DNA of 64,000 nt from DYMC01 sp035406705 (GTDB taxonomy: Bacteria > Verrucomicrobiota > Lentisphaeria > Victivallales > GWF2-50-93): contig CAYRRM010000014.1 of the NCBI GenBank assembly GCA_964426675.1, positions 1-64,000 of the forward strand. Reading direction: 5' to 3'. Each line of letters begins with the position of its first letter. The first letter of the stretch is position 1. Below are positions 26,704-36,700 of the stretch, one piece after another. A model generated the notes under the pieces. That model saw only the letters and a list, made by a program, of their open reading frames with translations, had not been told where the DNA came from and searched no databases. The position numbers were made by a program, and so were the translations under genes.

Positions 26704-28038
26704 ATGAAAAAGGGCATAGAAAGAAATCTTTTATATAAGGTTGCAGCGGGGATTGTAGCCGAACTTACGAAAAACGGATTTAAGGCATATTTTGCAGGAG
26801 GGTTTACAAGGGATTGGTTACTTGGTAGGCCAATAAAAGATATAGATATAGCAACAGATGCCAGGCCGGATGAAGTAAAAGAAATATTCCCGACAGTCTT
26901 TGAAACTGGTAAAGCATTTGGTGTGCTAAATCTAAAAAGAGATGATTTTATATTTGAAATTGCAACATTTAGAGAAGAGAAGGGATATTCTGATGGAAGA
27001 CATCCTGATTTTGTTGCATATACAAAAGATGCAAAAATAGACTCCATGAGGAGGGATTTTACCATTAATTCCATGTTTTTCTCTCCTGATAGCCGTGAAA
27101 TAATTGATTATCAGAGGGGATTGGAAGACTTATCAAAGGGGGTGATAAGAACAGTAGGAGATCCTGATAAGAGGTTTTCAGAAGATTATTTGAGAATACT
27201 CCGGGCGATTCGTTTTTCCTCAGAATATGGTTTTGAAATAGAAAAAAATACCGAAGCGGCAATGATAAAAAATTCAGAAAATTTAAGAAAAATATCTGCT
27301 GAAAGAATCCGTGACGAACTCCTAAAAATGCTCCTGGGATTTAATCCATCAGATGCCTTTAGAAAAATGGAAAAAACAAAAGTATTAAATGTTATAATTT
27401 CACAATTATCTGAAATGAGAAATACGGAACAGGATGAAATCTTTCACCCAGAGGGAGACGTTATGGAACATACTTTGTTAATGTTATCTCATATGGTATC
27501 ACCTTCTGTTGAATTAGCCCTTTCTGTTTTGTTTCACGATTGCGGAAAACCTATGACATATTTAAAAGGAGATGATGGAAGGACTCACTTTTACGGACAT
27601 GAAGATGAGGGAGCAAAACTTGCGGAGAAAATAATGAAAGATTTGAGAATACCTTTAAATACTATAAAAACAGTTTCTAAAATTGTTGCTGGACATATGC
27701 GTATTTCTGCAGTTTCAGATATGCGTAAGGCAAAATTATCCCGGTTTCTTTGTGATAAAGATTTTTTTTATCACCTTGAGTTGAATAGGATTGATTGTAT
27801 ATCAAGTCATAAGAAAATGCAATCATTTGTTTTTCTTCTTGACAAATTCGCTGAATTTTGTGTGCAACCGGAGATGCCCAGGCCCCTCATAAATGGTGAT
27901 GATCTTATTCAACTTGGCTTGAAACCGGGGCCTGATTTTAAAAAAATTCTTAGAGAATTGTATGATAAACAACTTGAGGATCCTGATTTAACTAAAGAAG
28001 AACTTCTGAACAAAGTAAAGGAAGATGTCTTGTGGTAA
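26704..28038 (+). CDS. CCA tRNA nucleotidyltransferase / poly(A) polymerase with HD domain
   Basis: 444 residues. The class II nucleotidyltransferase head has AYFAGGFTRDWLLG followed by IKDIDIATDARPDEV, with the two catalytic Asp in DIDIA. RRDFTINSMFF and RILRAIRFSSEYGFEIE are also family motifs. The C-terminal part has an HD phosphohydrolase domain (SVLFHDCGKPMTY and later HMRISAVSDM). It adds or repairs the CCA end of tRNA, or makes poly(A) tails. CCA is genomically encoded in both tRNA genes here, so a repair role is plausible. It is transcribed divergently from the TPR operon and overlaps mntP. Confidence 0.92.
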   Translation: MKKGIERNLLYKVAAGIVAELTKNGFKAYFAGGFTRDWLLGRPIKDIDIATDARPDEVKEIFPTVFETGKAFGVLNLKRDDFIFEIATFREEKGYSDGRHPDFVAYTKDAKIDSMRRDFTINSMFFSPDSREIIDYQRGLEDLSKGVIRTVGDPDKRFSEDYLRILRAIRFSSEYGFEIEKNTEAAMIKNSENLRKISAERIRDELLKMLLGFNPSDAFRKMEKTKVLNVIISQLSEMRNTEQDEIFHPEGDVMEHTLLMLSHMVSPSVELALSVLFHDCGKPMTYLKGDDGRTHFYGHEDEGAKLAEKIMKDLRIPLNTIKTVSKIVAGHMRISAVSDMRKAKLSRFLCDKDFFYHLELNRIDCISSHKKMQSFVFLLDKFAEFCVQPEMPRPLINGDDLIQLGLKPGPDFKKILRELYDKQLEDPDLTKEELLNKVKEDVLW

Positions 28039-28589
28039 TTACTGGAATTATTATGATTGGGCTTGCTCTCTCTATGGATGCATTTGCTGTTTCTATCGCA
28101 ACTGGTGCATCTCTTAAGAAAGATAGATTTTTTGAGGCTCTTAGAATTGCTACTGCTTTTGGTTTTTTTCAGGCAATCATGCCTATTATCGGTGCTGGGA
28201 TTGGAATTAAGTTTAAAAATTTAATATCAGATTGGGATCATTGGGTAGCTTTTCTAATTCTTTTGATAATAGGGCTTAAAATGATATATGAAGCGCATTT
28301 TATTGAAAAAGAGGAAAAGAAAGAAGGTGGAGTATTATCCTATAAAACGCTTATTATACTTTCCATTGGAACCAGTATAGATGCTATGGCAACAGGTTTT
28401 TCAATTTCTTTAATTGGAGACAATATAATATTTTCTGCTATGATAATTGGGATTGTTACATTTTTAGTTTGTTTTTGTGGCGTTTTTTTAGGAGAAAAGA
28501 TCGGCCATTTTTTGGAAGGAAAGATAGAGACAGCAGGTGGGATAATACTTATATTAGTAGGCTTGAAAATACTTCTTTCTCATCTGTAA
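28032..28589 (+). CDS. mntP: Manganese efflux pump MntP
   Basis: 185 residues with about six membrane helices. The family motifs LALSMDAFAVSIATG and LSIGTSIDAMATGFSISL, one in each half, carry the acidic residues needed for Mn2+ export. It starts with GTG at 28032, overlapping the end of the previous gene; an ATG at 28053 would begin just before the first motif and is a possible alternative. No Mn-responsive yybP-type riboswitch was recognised upstream, and there is no room for one inside the overlapping coding region. Confidence 0.9.
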   Translation: MVITGIIMIGLALSMDAFAVSIATGASLKKDRFFEALRIATAFGFFQAIMPIIGAGIGIKFKNLISDWDHWVAFLILLIIGLKMIYEAHFIEKEEKKEGGVLSYKTLIILSIGTSIDAMATGFSISLIGDNIIFSAMIIGIVTFLVCFCGVFLGEKIGHFLEGKIETAGGIILILVGLKILLSHL

Positions 28590-28617
28590 GATACTTTGGG
28601 ATTGTTACTACCATTAA

Positions 28618-28965
28618 TCACTTGTTATGAACATATTTTATAATAGAAATATTTTCTAAAGTTATGAGCCCACCACATTTAGCCTCTTCAAATAAACTGT
28701 CCAGAATCGGGAGAAATGAATTTATCTTGCTCTCTTCATCGGAAATTTCTATAATGATTGGAAGATCATTTGAGAGATCGAGAATTTTTGATGTTCTTAT
28801 ACGACTATTTGCTCCAAAACCAATTATTCCTTTCCACGCTGTTGCACCTGCAAGACAGTGCTTTCGTGCTTCGCAAACAATTACTTCATAAAGAGCTTTG
28901 TGTCTTATTTTATCCGATTCTCCTATAAAGATTCTTAAAAGTTTTGCATTTGAATTTATTTGCAT
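28618..28965 (-). CDS. DUF190 protein, fluoride-channel partner
   Basis: 115 residues of the DUF190 family (PII-like fold): LRIFIGESDKIRHKALYEVI, GATAWKGIIGFGANSRIRT and DLPIIIEISDEESKI. DUF190 genes commonly sit next to crcB, as here with a 7-base gap. Its function is not established; a regulatory or accessory role for the fluoride channel is suggested by context. It is convergent with mntP. Confidence 0.85.
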   Translation of the reverse strand: MQINSNAKLLRIFIGESDKIRHKALYEVIVCEARKHCLAGATAWKGIIGFGANSRIRTSKILDLSNDLPIIIEISDEESKINSFLPILDSLFEEAKCGGLITLENISIIKYVHNK

Positions 28966-28972
28966 GTACTAC

Positions 28973-29377
28973 CTATACTTCTATTGGTTTAAATATTAGT
29001 TTTACTATTATGAAACCTAATATGAATGCGAAAAAAGATAAAGTTATTGTTAATGAGAAATAAAGAGACGCATAAAAAAGTTCTCCATCTCTTAAAAACT
29101 GTGTAGTTTCATATATCATAGAAGACATTGTCGTAAAACCACCACAAAACCCCGTAGCAAGGATAATGCGCATTTCAGGAGAAAGTATTTCTCCCTGTTC
29201 TGCAATTGCAGAAATAAATCCTATAATGAAACAACCTGCTATATTTGCAAATAACGTTCCTATAGGTAACGTAAGAGAATATTTTTGATATGCCAGGCTC
29301 AAACCATAACGAAAAAGAGTTCCTACAAAACCTGCAAGACCTATCGCTATCGGGATAAGAAAAGAATTGTAATTCAT
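28973..29377 (-). CDS. crcB: Fluoride ion channel CrcB/Fluc
   Basis: 134 residues with four membrane helices. GFVGTLFRYGLSLAY, LPIGTLFANIAGCFIIGF and TGFCGGFTTMSSM are the family signatures; the Asn in TLFAN and the Phe/Thr-rich GFTT segment line the pore. It exports toxic fluoride from the cytoplasm as a dual-topology dimer. AGCAGG precedes the ATG. I looked for a fluoride riboswitch upstream and did not find one. Confidence 0.92.
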   Translation of the reverse strand: MNYNSFLIPIAIGLAGFVGTLFRYGLSLAYQKYSLTLPIGTLFANIAGCFIIGFISAIAEQGEILSPEMRIILATGFCGGFTTMSSMIYETTQFLRDGELFYASLYFSLTITLSFFAFILGFIIVKLIFKPIEV

Positions 29378-29656
29378 TTATTTCCTGCTTTTAAGAGAGA
29401 ATTAATCTTAACTTAGCACAATAACATAATAAAATAATATAAAAAAACAAATATAAAAAGATGAGGAAATCTAAAATAGATGAAATCCTATATTATGCTC
29501 ATATGTTCTGCTTTATATCATTGCCATTCGAATAGAGCTTGTCTTGAAAACTATAAATTTAGCATATATTGTTAAGGAGTTTCCCATTCATTTTTTAAAA
29601 GGGAACAGTTCTTTATTCAGTCATTTGTTAAATAAAACAATGCAATTGTCTTAGTA
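29378..29656. other. Intergenic region between divergent crcB and GH2 genes
   Basis: 279 bases, AT-rich. No RNA gene or riboswitch consensus recognised; it presumably holds both divergent promoters. Confidence 0.4.
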
Positions 29657-31990
29657 ATGAGAGTATTAGAAAAAATATCGTTTTTCATTCTTTTTGTTCT
29701 TTTATTTTTTTTAGAAATTTATTCTTTTCTTGTGTTTTCCGAAGAATTTCCATTTTACGATATTCAGTTAGAGCAATTTTTGGAATTGAAAGAAGATTGG
29801 CTGTTTAAATGGGATAAAAATGATGAAGGGTTAAATTCTGAATGGTGGAAAGATAATTACCCTCGAAATGGCTGGGAAAAGGTCACTCTTCCACGCGTAT
29901 GGAATATGGATTCCATTAATTTTTCACCCAAAACTCCTATAGGTGTAGGGTGGTTTTATAAGAAGGTTCAAATACCAGATAAATGGAGTGGTGAAATCTC
30001 TCTTCTATTTCTTTCTGTGATGTATTCTACTGATATTTGGATCAATGGGAAATTTATGCTCAGTCATAATGGTGGTTTTACCCCATTTTTCGTTAAAATA
30101 CCTTCTGATATAACGGATACCTCGAAAACATTTGAAATTGTCCTTAGAGTTGACAATAGACTTTCTAATCAAACAATTCCATCCTTAAAGCATGGTTGGA
30201 ATACTTACGGAGGAATTTGTAGAGAAGTTTTTTTAATCTCACAACCTGAATCAAGGATTGAAGACCTTAAAGTACAAACGTTTTTAGAAGATAAAAATCG
30301 GGCGATTTTGAAAATAAAGGGTAAATTAAAAAAATTTGAACAAAAAAATAAAAATGCGATTTTCGCAAGTATTAGCTTAGAGGAGAAAGTAATTGTTTCA
30401 AAAGAGTTAACGCTTGTTTCCATAAATGATGAAGATGCAGAATTTAATGAAGAATTATCAGTGGATTCTCCTCATTTATGGTCCCCAGAAGATCCTTTTA
30501 TGTATAAGCTCAATTTTCATTCGAAAGAGAAGATACTTATCTCAATGCCATTGGGAATTCGCGAAATTCGCATAAATGGGGAAAAATTCTTTCTCAACGG
30601 TAAGGAGTATTGGCTACAAGGATTTGGTTTGCACGAGGATATTAAAAGTAGTGGTCCTATTATTCCTCCTGATTTTCTGGAAAATGAAATCCGTAAAATA
30701 AAGGAATTTGGTGCAAATCATATCAGAACAGGGCATTATCCTCATCATCCGAGAACCTATTTATTGTGTGATAAAATTGGTTTATTGGCTTTTGTCGAGT
30801 TACCTGCTTGGCAGCTCGACCGTACGTGGGCTGGGAGCCAAACTTGTTGGGAGGAATGGGGAAGACCACAATTAGTTGAGATGCTTAAATTTTATGGGAA
30901 CTTTACCTCTATTATCTCCTGGTCAGCGTCTAATGAAATGGGAGGAGCTCATGAATTCAATAAACGCGCTATTGCTTTTCTTGTGGAAACGGATTCTTCA
31001 AGAATAGCAACGGCGGTAGTAGATTCAAATTATCATCCTGAAATTTACGCATATTTGCCTTTTGCTGGCAGAAATCTGCACTATGGTCTGTATCACTCAA
31101 AAAGAATTTATGATGGTTTGAGGCGAGGACTTACTGAAAACCTGAAATATTCTGAGAAGGCAAATATCCCACTATGGATATCAGAGCTCGGAGGAAAGGC
31201 ATGGCGCGGAAGGTTCAATTCAAATTATAAGACTGACCAAAGGGATAATGAATTTTACGCAGATAAAAATCTTCGATTTGGATTTCAATATTGTGCTGTA
31301 TCTTCGGAAGTAGTTTGTGGTATTTCAATATGGACATGGACCGACTTTTATCAAAGTGGAGGTTCAATATGCAATCATGGAATTTTTGATATAGAGCGTC
31401 GGCCAAAACTTGTTGCTTATACTACTAAAAATCTAATGACAGGAAATATAAGACTTTTTATTTGTGAAGATGATTCGTCATGTGAATCTGGTGGAACATT
31501 TTCTGCTAAGCTCTACATATTTAATCCAAATAAGGTGCAAATTCCTTCGGGACTAAAGGTGAGATGGATAATACTTAAAAATCAACAAATTTTATCAGAA
31601 GGTGCAATTCCTGTTAATTCTTTTCTTTCTCGTTCAGAGGAGGTTGGTAAGGTAAATTGGGATATCCCTGAAGATGCGAGAGGATTTTTCTCGTTATGGG
31701 CAGAACTTATAGATCAGAATAATAATCAGATTTATTGTAATTCAGTTCATTTTGGTACAACTGAAGACGAGTCTCCTGGAGTTCTGTTTCTGAATCCGAA
31801 TACTTCGGAGAAAAATGATATATGTGCCTATGCTGTTTTTGACTGGATGAAAATACCTATTTATAACAATCCAGGTCTAATTATACCTCTCTCAGAAGGA
31901 AATTATAAATTTAAAATCCTTTCTAAAGGAAAAGAAACTATGCTGAGCGCTAATATACAAAGTGCCAATATTACAACAATCAATTTTTAA
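29657..31990 (+). CDS. Secreted glycoside hydrolase family 2 enzyme
   Basis: 777 residues. There is an N-terminal signal or anchor helix (FFILFVLLFFLEIYSFLVF). A GH2 sugar-binding sandwich follows (VQIPDKWSGEISLLFLSVMY, DIWINGKFM), then an Ig-like domain and the TIM barrel. The acid/base Glu is in IISWSASNEMGG (about 425), and the nucleophile Glu is in LWISELGGKAWRG (about 505). The family includes beta-galactosidase, beta-glucuronidase and beta-mannosidase; specificity is not predictable here. No clear ribosome-binding site precedes the ATG. The next gene follows immediately. Two palindrome copies lie inside. Confidence 0.9.
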   Translation: MRVLEKISFFILFVLLFFLEIYSFLVFSEEFPFYDIQLEQFLELKEDWLFKWDKNDEGLNSEWWKDNYPRNGWEKVTLPRVWNMDSINFSPKTPIGVGWFYKKVQIPDKWSGEISLLFLSVMYSTDIWINGKFMLSHNGGFTPFFVKIPSDITDTSKTFEIVLRVDNRLSNQTIPSLKHGWNTYGGICREVFLISQPESRIEDLKVQTFLEDKNRAILKIKGKLKKFEQKNKNAIFASISLEEKVIVSKELTLVSINDEDAEFNEELSVDSPHLWSPEDPFMYKLNFHSKEKILISMPLGIREIRINGEKFFLNGKEYWLQGFGLHEDIKSSGPIIPPDFLENEIRKIKEFGANHIRTGHYPHHPRTYLLCDKIGLLAFVELPAWQLDRTWAGSQTCWEEWGRPQLVEMLKFYGNFTSIISWSASNEMGGAHEFNKRAIAFLVETDSSRIATAVVDSNYHPEIYAYLPFAGRNLHYGLYHSKRIYDGLRRGLTENLKYSEKANIPLWISELGGKAWRGRFNSNYKTDQRDNEFYADKNLRFGFQYCAVSSEVVCGISIWTWTDFYQSGGSICNHGIFDIERRPKLVAYTTKNLMTGNIRLFICEDDSSCESGGTFSAKLYIFNPNKVQIPSGLKVRWIILKNQQILSEGAIPVNSFLSRSEEVGKVNWDIPEDARGFFSLWAELIDQNNNQIYCNSVHFGTTEDESPGVLFLNPNTSEKNDICAYAVFDWMKIPIYNNPGLIIPLSEGNYKFKILSKGKETMLSANIQSANITTINF
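30355..30367 (-). repeat. Iterated palindrome copy 13 (AAA form)
   Basis: TGCGATTTTCGCA in the GH2 gene; encodes Ala-Ile-Phe-Ala. Confidence 0.9.
30560..30572 (+). repeat. Iterated palindrome copy 14 (AAT form) with an extra overlapping half-site
   Basis: CGCGAAATTCGCA, preceded by AATT so that the run reads AATTCGCGAAATTCGC, an extra half-site ATTCGC overlapping the left arm. It encodes Arg-Glu-Ile-Arg, a minority codon phase. The 5' flank is C rather than T. Confidence 0.85.
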
Positions 31991-31991
31991 G

Positions 31992-33629
31992 ATGAATTAT
32001 CCTCAAAATCCAATTATACAAAAGAGAAAGACAAAGCAATTAAAAAAAGTAAAAAGATTGAAACTTTTAATTATTTCTCTATCACTTTTAACGTTTTCTT
32101 TTTGGATATATTCGGTCTTATTTCATTCTTTTGATGATGATGAATTTCAGCATTTACAGGCAGTATTTGCGATGCATAATGGGAAAATTCCTTATCTTGA
32201 CTTCTTCGAGCATCATTTTATGCTTTATCATTTTATTGCTTCTTTCTTTTGTTTTTTGCAAAGATGGCAAATGATTTTTTTCTTTCGTTTTATCTGTTTT
32301 TTTCTCGCCCTCGCTTCTATTGTTATAATTTATTGGGGGATAAAAAAAATTACAGGAATCGTCCCAGCTTTATCTTCTGTGATATTGCTCGTTCTCTGTC
32401 CTTTTTTTGTTATTAAAATGACAGAATTTCGTCCGGAAACAGCTGCAATTTTTACACTTTCAATGGCATTTTATCTCTTATTAAGGTACATTTCAAAAAC
32501 GAATAAAAATAATGATTCTTTACTTTTTGGGATCTTGATTTCTCTTACAACTCTATTTAGTCAGAAATATGTAATAATTTCGCTTTTTTTTATTGGAGCG
32601 TATTTTTTTCTCTGTGGTTTTCGTAAAGGCATTATAGTTCTTTTTCTTTTTATTCTTTCAATAATAATTTACTTTTTTGTCTTTTTTTTACTCGGAGGTC
32701 TGAAGGAGGCTTTTGAACTGGTGATACTCATGAATCTAAATTGGAAATATAAATTCTCATCTTCCGGATACTTTAGGGAATTATTTATCTCTTCTCCGAT
32801 ATTGGTTGTAAGTGGAATTTTTGCTACATTTGCGAATCTCACAGTGGAAAGATACCGGAGAATTGCTCTGCTTCTTTTCTTTCTTCTTTTAGGTGGCGTT
32901 TTACAAGTTTTACTTATTCCGGTACCATACCGACAATCGTTTTTGCCCCTAATAATTATTTTATCTGTTGCATCGAGTTTCTTTTTTTCAAATCTCATAT
33001 TTCTTGCCAGGAAAATAAAATTTGGCAAAATTTTATTTTTACCATTTCTACTCTTCGGAGCTTCTGTTTATTCTCTCTCAGAGAATTTAAAAGAAAATAA
33101 TGCTGATGACATACGATTTTATAAAAAGATTGATAATACACCGTCGACGTTGAGTTTTTTTGATGGGCGAGGCATAGTCTTCTTCCGTCCGCAAATTTCA
33201 TATTATGGTTGGATGCATTCTGAACTTTTGCTTATGTTGGACCATGAAAAATATTCAGATCAAATAATTGATTCATTGGAATCACATTTCTATCCTCCAA
33301 TAATTTATGATTATAGGATAGCTATAATGCCTGAACGGATTAAGGCGTTCATAAGTAATAACTACATAAAAAGCGATATTGATAAATTGTATATTTTTGG
33401 CAGAGTTATTAAACGTTTACGTCCAGGGACAGAGCATACTCTGGAGTTACCCTATTCAGGATATTTTACAATTGAGTGGAATGGGGAAGGTAAAGTGACC
33501 CTTGATTCACAAGAAATTTCAAATCCTGAAATTATTTATCTTAAAAAAGGATCGCATAGCATATTATCGAAGTCCTTTGTATGGGATTGTGAAATCAAGT
33601 CGCATATTTTTAAAAAAAGTGGATTCTAA
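31992..33629 (+). CDS. Multi-pass membrane glycosyltransferase-like protein (GT39/ArnT/PMT-like)
   Basis: 546 residues from the ATG at 31992, one base after the GH2 stop; an earlier in-frame start would overlap that gene. It is strongly hydrophobic with about ten membrane helices. The first periplasmic loop has FDDDEFQHLQAVFAMHNGKI, the acidic D/E motif near the N-terminus that is typical of GT-C fold enzymes using lipid-linked sugars. A soluble C-terminal segment of about 130 residues follows (TLELPYSGYFTIEWNGEGKV). The role is probably sugar transfer to a glycan or protein at the membrane. It is co-directional with the two GH2 genes. Confidence 0.7.
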   Translation: MNYPQNPIIQKRKTKQLKKVKRLKLLIISLSLLTFSFWIYSVLFHSFDDDEFQHLQAVFAMHNGKIPYLDFFEHHFMLYHFIASFFCFLQRWQMIFFFRFICFFLALASIVIIYWGIKKITGIVPALSSVILLVLCPFFVIKMTEFRPETAAIFTLSMAFYLLLRYISKTNKNNDSLLFGILISLTTLFSQKYVIISLFFIGAYFFLCGFRKGIIVLFLFILSIIIYFFVFFLLGGLKEAFELVILMNLNWKYKFSSSGYFRELFISSPILVVSGIFATFANLTVERYRRIALLLFFLLLGGVLQVLLIPVPYRQSFLPLIIILSVASSFFFSNLIFLARKIKFGKILFLPFLLFGASVYSLSENLKENNADDIRFYKKIDNTPSTLSFFDGRGIVFFRPQISYYGWMHSELLLMLDHEKYSDQIIDSLESHFYPPIIYDYRIAIMPERIKAFISNNYIKSDIDKLYIFGRVIKRLRPGTEHTLELPYSGYFTIEWNGEGKVTLDSQEISNPEIIYLKKGSHSILSKSFVWDCEIKSHIFKKSGF

Positions 33630-33791
33630 AATCAACATTAATAATATGCTCAGACTTAAAACGTTCCTTAATCAAAATAAATGCAGATGACTAATAAAAC
33701 CGTTCCAAAAATTTAAATAACTTCTCTATTTGATATAAGGACTTTTCACTGTAAAATTACTTAATAATTAGTAAAAAAAGGGGGGAGCTTT

Positions 33792-36700
33792 ATGAGGAAA
33801 AATAAATTTCTACTGAATCTTTTTTTCGTAAAGATTGTAATCTTTTCACTTTCATATTCTCTGAATGTTTTCTCGGCAAATTACATATGGATAGAAGGTG
33901 AAGATTTCAAAGCCATCTATTCTTTGAAGAAAGAGGGAGGTGTTGAAAATCTGCCTGGAGGTTCCAATGGATATAAAATAGAAGGATGGGGAAATGCTTC
34001 AGTTATGAGCGCAGGAAAGGTGCTTCACATTAACTTAAGTTCTGCAGATGTAGAAAAATATCTTTCTGAGAAAGGGTTACTCTTCTCAAAAGAGTTTGAA
34101 ATAGAAGAGGATGGAGAATATGAAATATGGATCAGAATAGGATATGAGTTTGTGCGCAGTAAATTTTATTGGCAAATTGATAGTAATGAATGGATTCTTG
34201 TATCTCCTGACGAGGCAACAATAAATATACAACCTATCCAGACATGGAATGAACTTGCTTGGCTGAAGGTTTCTCTGTGCAATTTTAAAAGAGGGAAACA
34301 TACAATATCTTTTCTACACAAGGCCGAACAAAAGAACGAGAATGGAAAGTTAAAAACTGAAAGAATTCTTCATATGCTTGATTGCGTTTGTATCTCAAAA
34401 AAAGGGGGGTTCATTCCATTTGGAAAATTTAAACCGGATGAGGATTATAAAAATGAAAAAGATATTAGCGCAGAAAAAAATGTATTTAGAGTTAATCTAA
34501 ATTGTGCTGAAGATGGAAGAGCTTGGACCGAACTTAATGGATTTTGGCTTTATACTCCATATGAAGAAACAGAATTTCCTATAAAAGAAGAAGAACGCCT
34601 GAAACCTATGCTAAAACTACCTGACCTCACAAAATTCCGTTGGCTTGCGTATAAATCTCCTTTATCACGAGAGGAACAAATGCCGGAACAGATTTTTGCT
34701 CATCGCTATTTGTTAAAATGTATCCTTGACTTTCCTGATGGAATAGAAGAGAAGGGGGTATTTCTTGATGTTCAAAGGTCAAACTTCATTATCTCCGTTT
34801 TTTTAAATGGGAAATTCGTGGGCTGGACAGATACATTTCATACAGCGTGGCAAATGGATTTAACAAAATTCGTAAAAAGCGGTAGAAATGAATTAATATT
34901 TTGTGTAAAAGACGCGTACTATTCATTGAATCCAAAAGATGATGATTCTGCCAGAATCCTGGGGAATAGAAGGTATTGGAATTTACCTTTAGAATTTCTT
35001 GAAAGTAATCAGGGAATTGCGGCAAAACATGATTATCCTCTTGCATCAGATTGTAGGAGTGGGTTACTTGAACCAGTAAGTATCGTAGTCTGTGGAAAGC
35101 CATATATTTCTGATGTATTCATAAAACCATTAGAAGGCAAACTTTCCATTGATATAACGATTTTTAACCCCACAGATGAAGATCAAAAAATTTCTTTACT
35201 TAATGAGGTAATACCATACAAAGATTCAAAAAATTCTTCCCCCGAACTTTCGTTTAAAAAGGTAGATGTAGATCTGAAAGCAGGTGAAAATAAAACGTTT
35301 ACTATAGAAGAAAATTGGACTAATCCTAAACGGTGGTGGCCTGATAACCCTTTCCTCTATTTTTTACAGTCAAAACTTATGAAAAACGATAAAGTAGTAG
35401 ATACAAAAAATACCAGATTTGGATTTCGTACCATAGATTGGAGCGGGGAACAATTTAAAATTAATGGAGTAAAATGGCAAATGTGGGCTGATTGCAATAT
35501 TGGCGACTCTCCACAAGATTTTATTGAGCTCTCGAAAAAAAGCAATATGAATCAGTTCAGATATTGGAGGAAAGGTGGATGGGGTAACCTCACAAGAAGG
35601 CAGGTTTTAAACCTTTTTGATGAAAAAGGAATTCTTGTTCGTTCATCAGGAACTTTTGATGGACAACTTGCTAATTATGGAGGAGGGTTGAGAGAAAAAG
35701 ACCCTTCCGGCAACTTAGTAGCAAAAAAAAGACTCTGGGATGCGTGGAGAAAACAAATGACGGCCTGGATTAAAGAGGAAAGAAATCACCCTTCCGTATA
35801 TATATGGTCTGTTGAAAATGAAATAACATATATCAATGTTAATAATTTAGGTCAATGGAGAGAATGTGAACCTGAGGTTGCCGAAGGTGTAAGACATGTT
35901 ATGAGATTAGACCCGACACGGCCAGCAATGATTGATGGAGGTAATTGCCTGCGAGATGAATCCTTGCCTATAAATGGAGCACATTACATCGAATTTATGA
36001 ATGCCTCATGGAGAGATTTTCCTGATGCAGCATATACAAAAGAGCATTTGTATGATAAATCAAGACCACAAAGAGGGGCATGGCCAATCGTCAGAGGAAG
36101 GCCTATTATGGCTGGTGAAATCTATTTTGCTGAAGGATATACAAATGCAGATTTTGCAACTATCGGCGGTGAAAAGTGCTTTATTGGAATCGGCGAAACA
36201 ATGGATGCACGAGGGCTTTGGGCTAAAATGCTTTCAGAAGGTTATCGTTGGTGCGAATATGGCAGTTTTCACTTCTGGCTCGGTAACAGCAGTCGAACTT
36301 ACTGGAAAAGTTGGAGCCCTATAGCTCTGTTTTGCAAACAGTGGAATTGGACTTTCGGTTCAGGGCAAAAAGTTTCGAGGACATTGAAGCTTTTTAATAA
36401 CACGAGCGATAAAACGCCAATTGATGCTGAATATTCATTACAAATTGCAGGGAAGGAGATAGAAACAAAAAGAAATACATTTAATCTTCAACCGGGAGAG
36501 TCTGTAGAATTTAATATAGATTTCAAAATCCCACTTCTTGATCTACCATCTGAAGGGAAATTTTATTTAAAAGCTTACAGAAACGGAAAAGAGGTTTTCT
36601 CTGATGAGAAAAAAATTAGAATTTTATGCCCAGAAAAGATTCCCACTCAGAGTTTAGAAAAAGTGGCAATATCGATTTATGATCCTAACGGCCAGATAAT

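Noticed and set aside
29378..29480. Possible fluoride riboswitch upstream of crcB
   Set aside because: The conserved GGNGATGGC...CTGATGACTCCT-type core is not present on the minus strand.
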